Assembly (NCBI RefSeq): GCF_002284565.1
Contig: NZ_NPKI01000011.1
Span: 1 to 64,000, forward strand
From: Mesorhizobium mediterraneum
Lineage (GTDB): Bacteria; Pseudomonadota; Alphaproteobacteria; Rhizobiales; Rhizobiaceae
DNA: 64,000 nucleotides
Direction: 5' to 3'
The translations under genes and the position numbers were made by a program. Of the stretch, positions 62,956-64,000 are shown one piece after another. How positions within the stretch are numbered: the first letter of the stretch is position 1; each line of letters begins with the position of its first letter. The notes under the pieces were generated by a model. It made no database searches, was not told where the DNA came from, and was given only the letters and a program-made list of their open reading frames with translations.

Positions 62956-64000
62956 CTATTCTCCGGAAACCCCGCGGCTTATCGGCGAAATGAACGGCGT
63001 GCTCCACGTTCCGCCGACGAAGAACGAAGATTGGTTGGGACCCTGGTTGTTTGTCTGCGTGGCTGGCTGGTCCGCCTGAATGATGCCGCCGGACAGCGCC
63101 AGCCCGCGCCCGGCGTAGGAGGCGATGCCGGAAAGCCAGACCTTGTACTTCGCCGAATTCGCTTCGGCCTTGTCGATCCTCGCCACACCGTTCGAAATGC
63201 TCGCCTTGAGTTCGGCCCCGTCGATCGGCAGCGTTCCGTCGGAGACATCGTCGAGCGCGAAGAACCCGCCCTGTTCGTTGTGCTTGAGAAACGCCGGCAG
63301 GTCGAGCCGGCTCAAGGCGCCCTGGCCGAATTTCGCTGAAACCGAGCCGTCGGCGTTTTCGAAAATGGAATCCCAGGTTCTGCCCGGGCCCTTGAGGATG
63401 ACCGAAACGGTTCCCCTGCCGATCGGCACCAGCCGCGTCATTCCGGCTGCGGTGCCAAAAGCGCCGCCATCGACATCGGAGGCGAGCAGCCTGATCTCGA
63501 CCTGCGTGCCGCCCGGCTTGCGGTCGAAACGAAGACTGCTCTGGATGTTGCCGCCAAAGGCCGATGCATCGGAAATATCGAAGACCGCAAGACCGTCCTT
63601 GACCTGGGCGGTGGCGGCGACGTCGGCAAGCTGGATGGTGCCTGCGGTGGCCTGCGCTGCCGACAATCTGAGATCGAGATCGATGCGGTCGGCGACGCTT
63701 ATGTCGATTTCGCCGGGACCAGCGCCGTCCGCAGGCGCCAAGGGTGTGAAGGCGGAAAGAAACGATCGCAAGTCGAGCGTGTCGAAGGCGAGCGTTCCGG
63801 CGATCACCGGCCGCGCCTCGCCAAAGGAGAAGTCCAGCGCACCCATCCCTGGATTGTCGTCCAGAGCGATCTCAGTGTTTTCGAGTTTAATGCGGCCGGA
63901 GGTCGCGGTGACCTTGCTGGAAACGGAAACCGAGCCGATTGCCGCGCCCGGCGCGATGCCGGCCCGCGACCATTCGAGCACGCGCCTGAGCGAGGGCGCG
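62956..64000 (-). CDS. AsmA-family protein, C-terminal part (cut by the window end)
   Basis: The frame is open to the window edge, so only the C-terminal 345 or so residues are seen. The sequence is beta-rich with repeated L-A-F-D-T-L-D-L-R-S-F-L and D-L-R-L-S-A-A segments, and G-Q-G-A-L-S-R-L-D-L-P-A-F-L, in line with the C-terminal AsmA-like domain. AsmA proteins span the periplasm and have been linked to lipid transport to the outer membrane. It is convergent with potI. Confidence 0.8.
   Translation of the reverse strand, partial: APSLRRVLEWSRAGIAPGAAIGSVSVSSKVTATSGRIKLENTEIALDDNPGMGALDFSFGEARPVIAGTLAFDTLDLRSFLSAFTPLAPADGAGPGEIDISVADRIDLDLRLSAAQATAGTIQLADVAATAQVKDGLAVFDISDASAFGGNIQSSLRFDRKPGGTQVEIRLLASDVDGGAFGTAAGMTRLVPIGRGTVSVILKGPGRTWDSIFENADGSVSAKFGQGALSRLDLPAFLKHNEQGGFFALDDVSDGTLPIDGAELKASISNGVARIDKAEANSAKYKVWLSGIASYAGRGLALSGGIIQADQPATQTNNQGPNQSSFFVGGTWSTPFISPISRGVSGE

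Overview
The window is high-GC chromosomal DNA of a rhizobial alphaproteobacterium, most likely Mesorhizobium or a close relative. I infer this from the gene order murA - DUF2948 - hisD - UPF0262 - phosphatase - infA - maf - yacG - tRNA-Phe, the RirA-type iron boxes, the Entner-Doudoroff zwf-pgl-edd operon, an exopolysaccharide cluster, and an aceA gene facing its XRE regulator. No species-level proof is possible from the sequence alone. No rRNA, CRISPR array, insertion sequence or complete prophage was seen.

Layout. 0.2-2.4 kb: gamma-glutamyltranspeptidase and a small membrane protein. 2.6-8.8 kb: a divergent, iron-regulated ferric-siderophore uptake locus with an outer-membrane receptor, binding protein, double permease and esterase. 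Two TGA-N9-TCA boxes lie in the shared promoter and no ATPase gene is present. 8.8-11 kb: a patchy stretch with palindromes, an orphan small protein, a tRNA 3'-end fragment, an MgtC-like protein, a zinc-ribbon ORF and tRNA-Phe. 11-17 kb: core housekeeping genes on the minus strand, then tRNA-Thr. 17-23.6 kb: small membrane and periplasmic proteins, two transglutaminase-like proteins, CsbD and DUF3606 proteins, a BrkB-family protein and an outer-membrane beta-barrel. 24-26.9 kb: a homoserine-dehydrogenase-like/SAF protein, a VapBC toxin-antitoxin pair and proC. 26.9-37.7 kb: an exopolysaccharide cluster (O-antigen-ligase-like protein, four glycosyltransferase-like proteins, Wzx-like flippase, Wzz/GumC-like chain-length protein) interrupted by an FMN L-lactate dehydrogenase. 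37.9-46.8 kb: folD, a GlxA-type regulator, a VWA protein, zwf-pgl-edd and an SDR. 46.9-49.1 kb: an orphan Mur-ligase-family protein and an SH3 protein. 49.2-53.8 kb: putrescine degradation genes (puuA and puuB types), a HAD hydrolase and a receiver protein. 54-57.3 kb: isocitrate lyase and its likely regulator. 57.5-62.9 kb: an EamA transporter and a potFGHI polyamine importer. The window ends inside an AsmA-family gene.

How the genes fit together. The polyamine importer, the glutamine-synthetase-like enzyme and the FAD oxidase could together import and degrade putrescine. The glyoxylate-shunt enzyme and the Entner-Doudoroff operon handle central carbon. The exopolysaccharide genes form a Wzx/Wzy-type export set.

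The most unusual structure is at 50.5-51.0 kb. A single four-helix-bundle gene sits inside the puuA-puuB gene pair. It is bracketed exactly by two arrays of seven octamers in inverted orientation, AGTAGGGC on one side and the reverse complement of AGTAGGGG on the other. The arrays fill the gaps between the neighbouring stop and start codons almost completely. It looks like a minimal single-gene mobile or repeat-expanding cassette and is the best candidate here for something undescribed.
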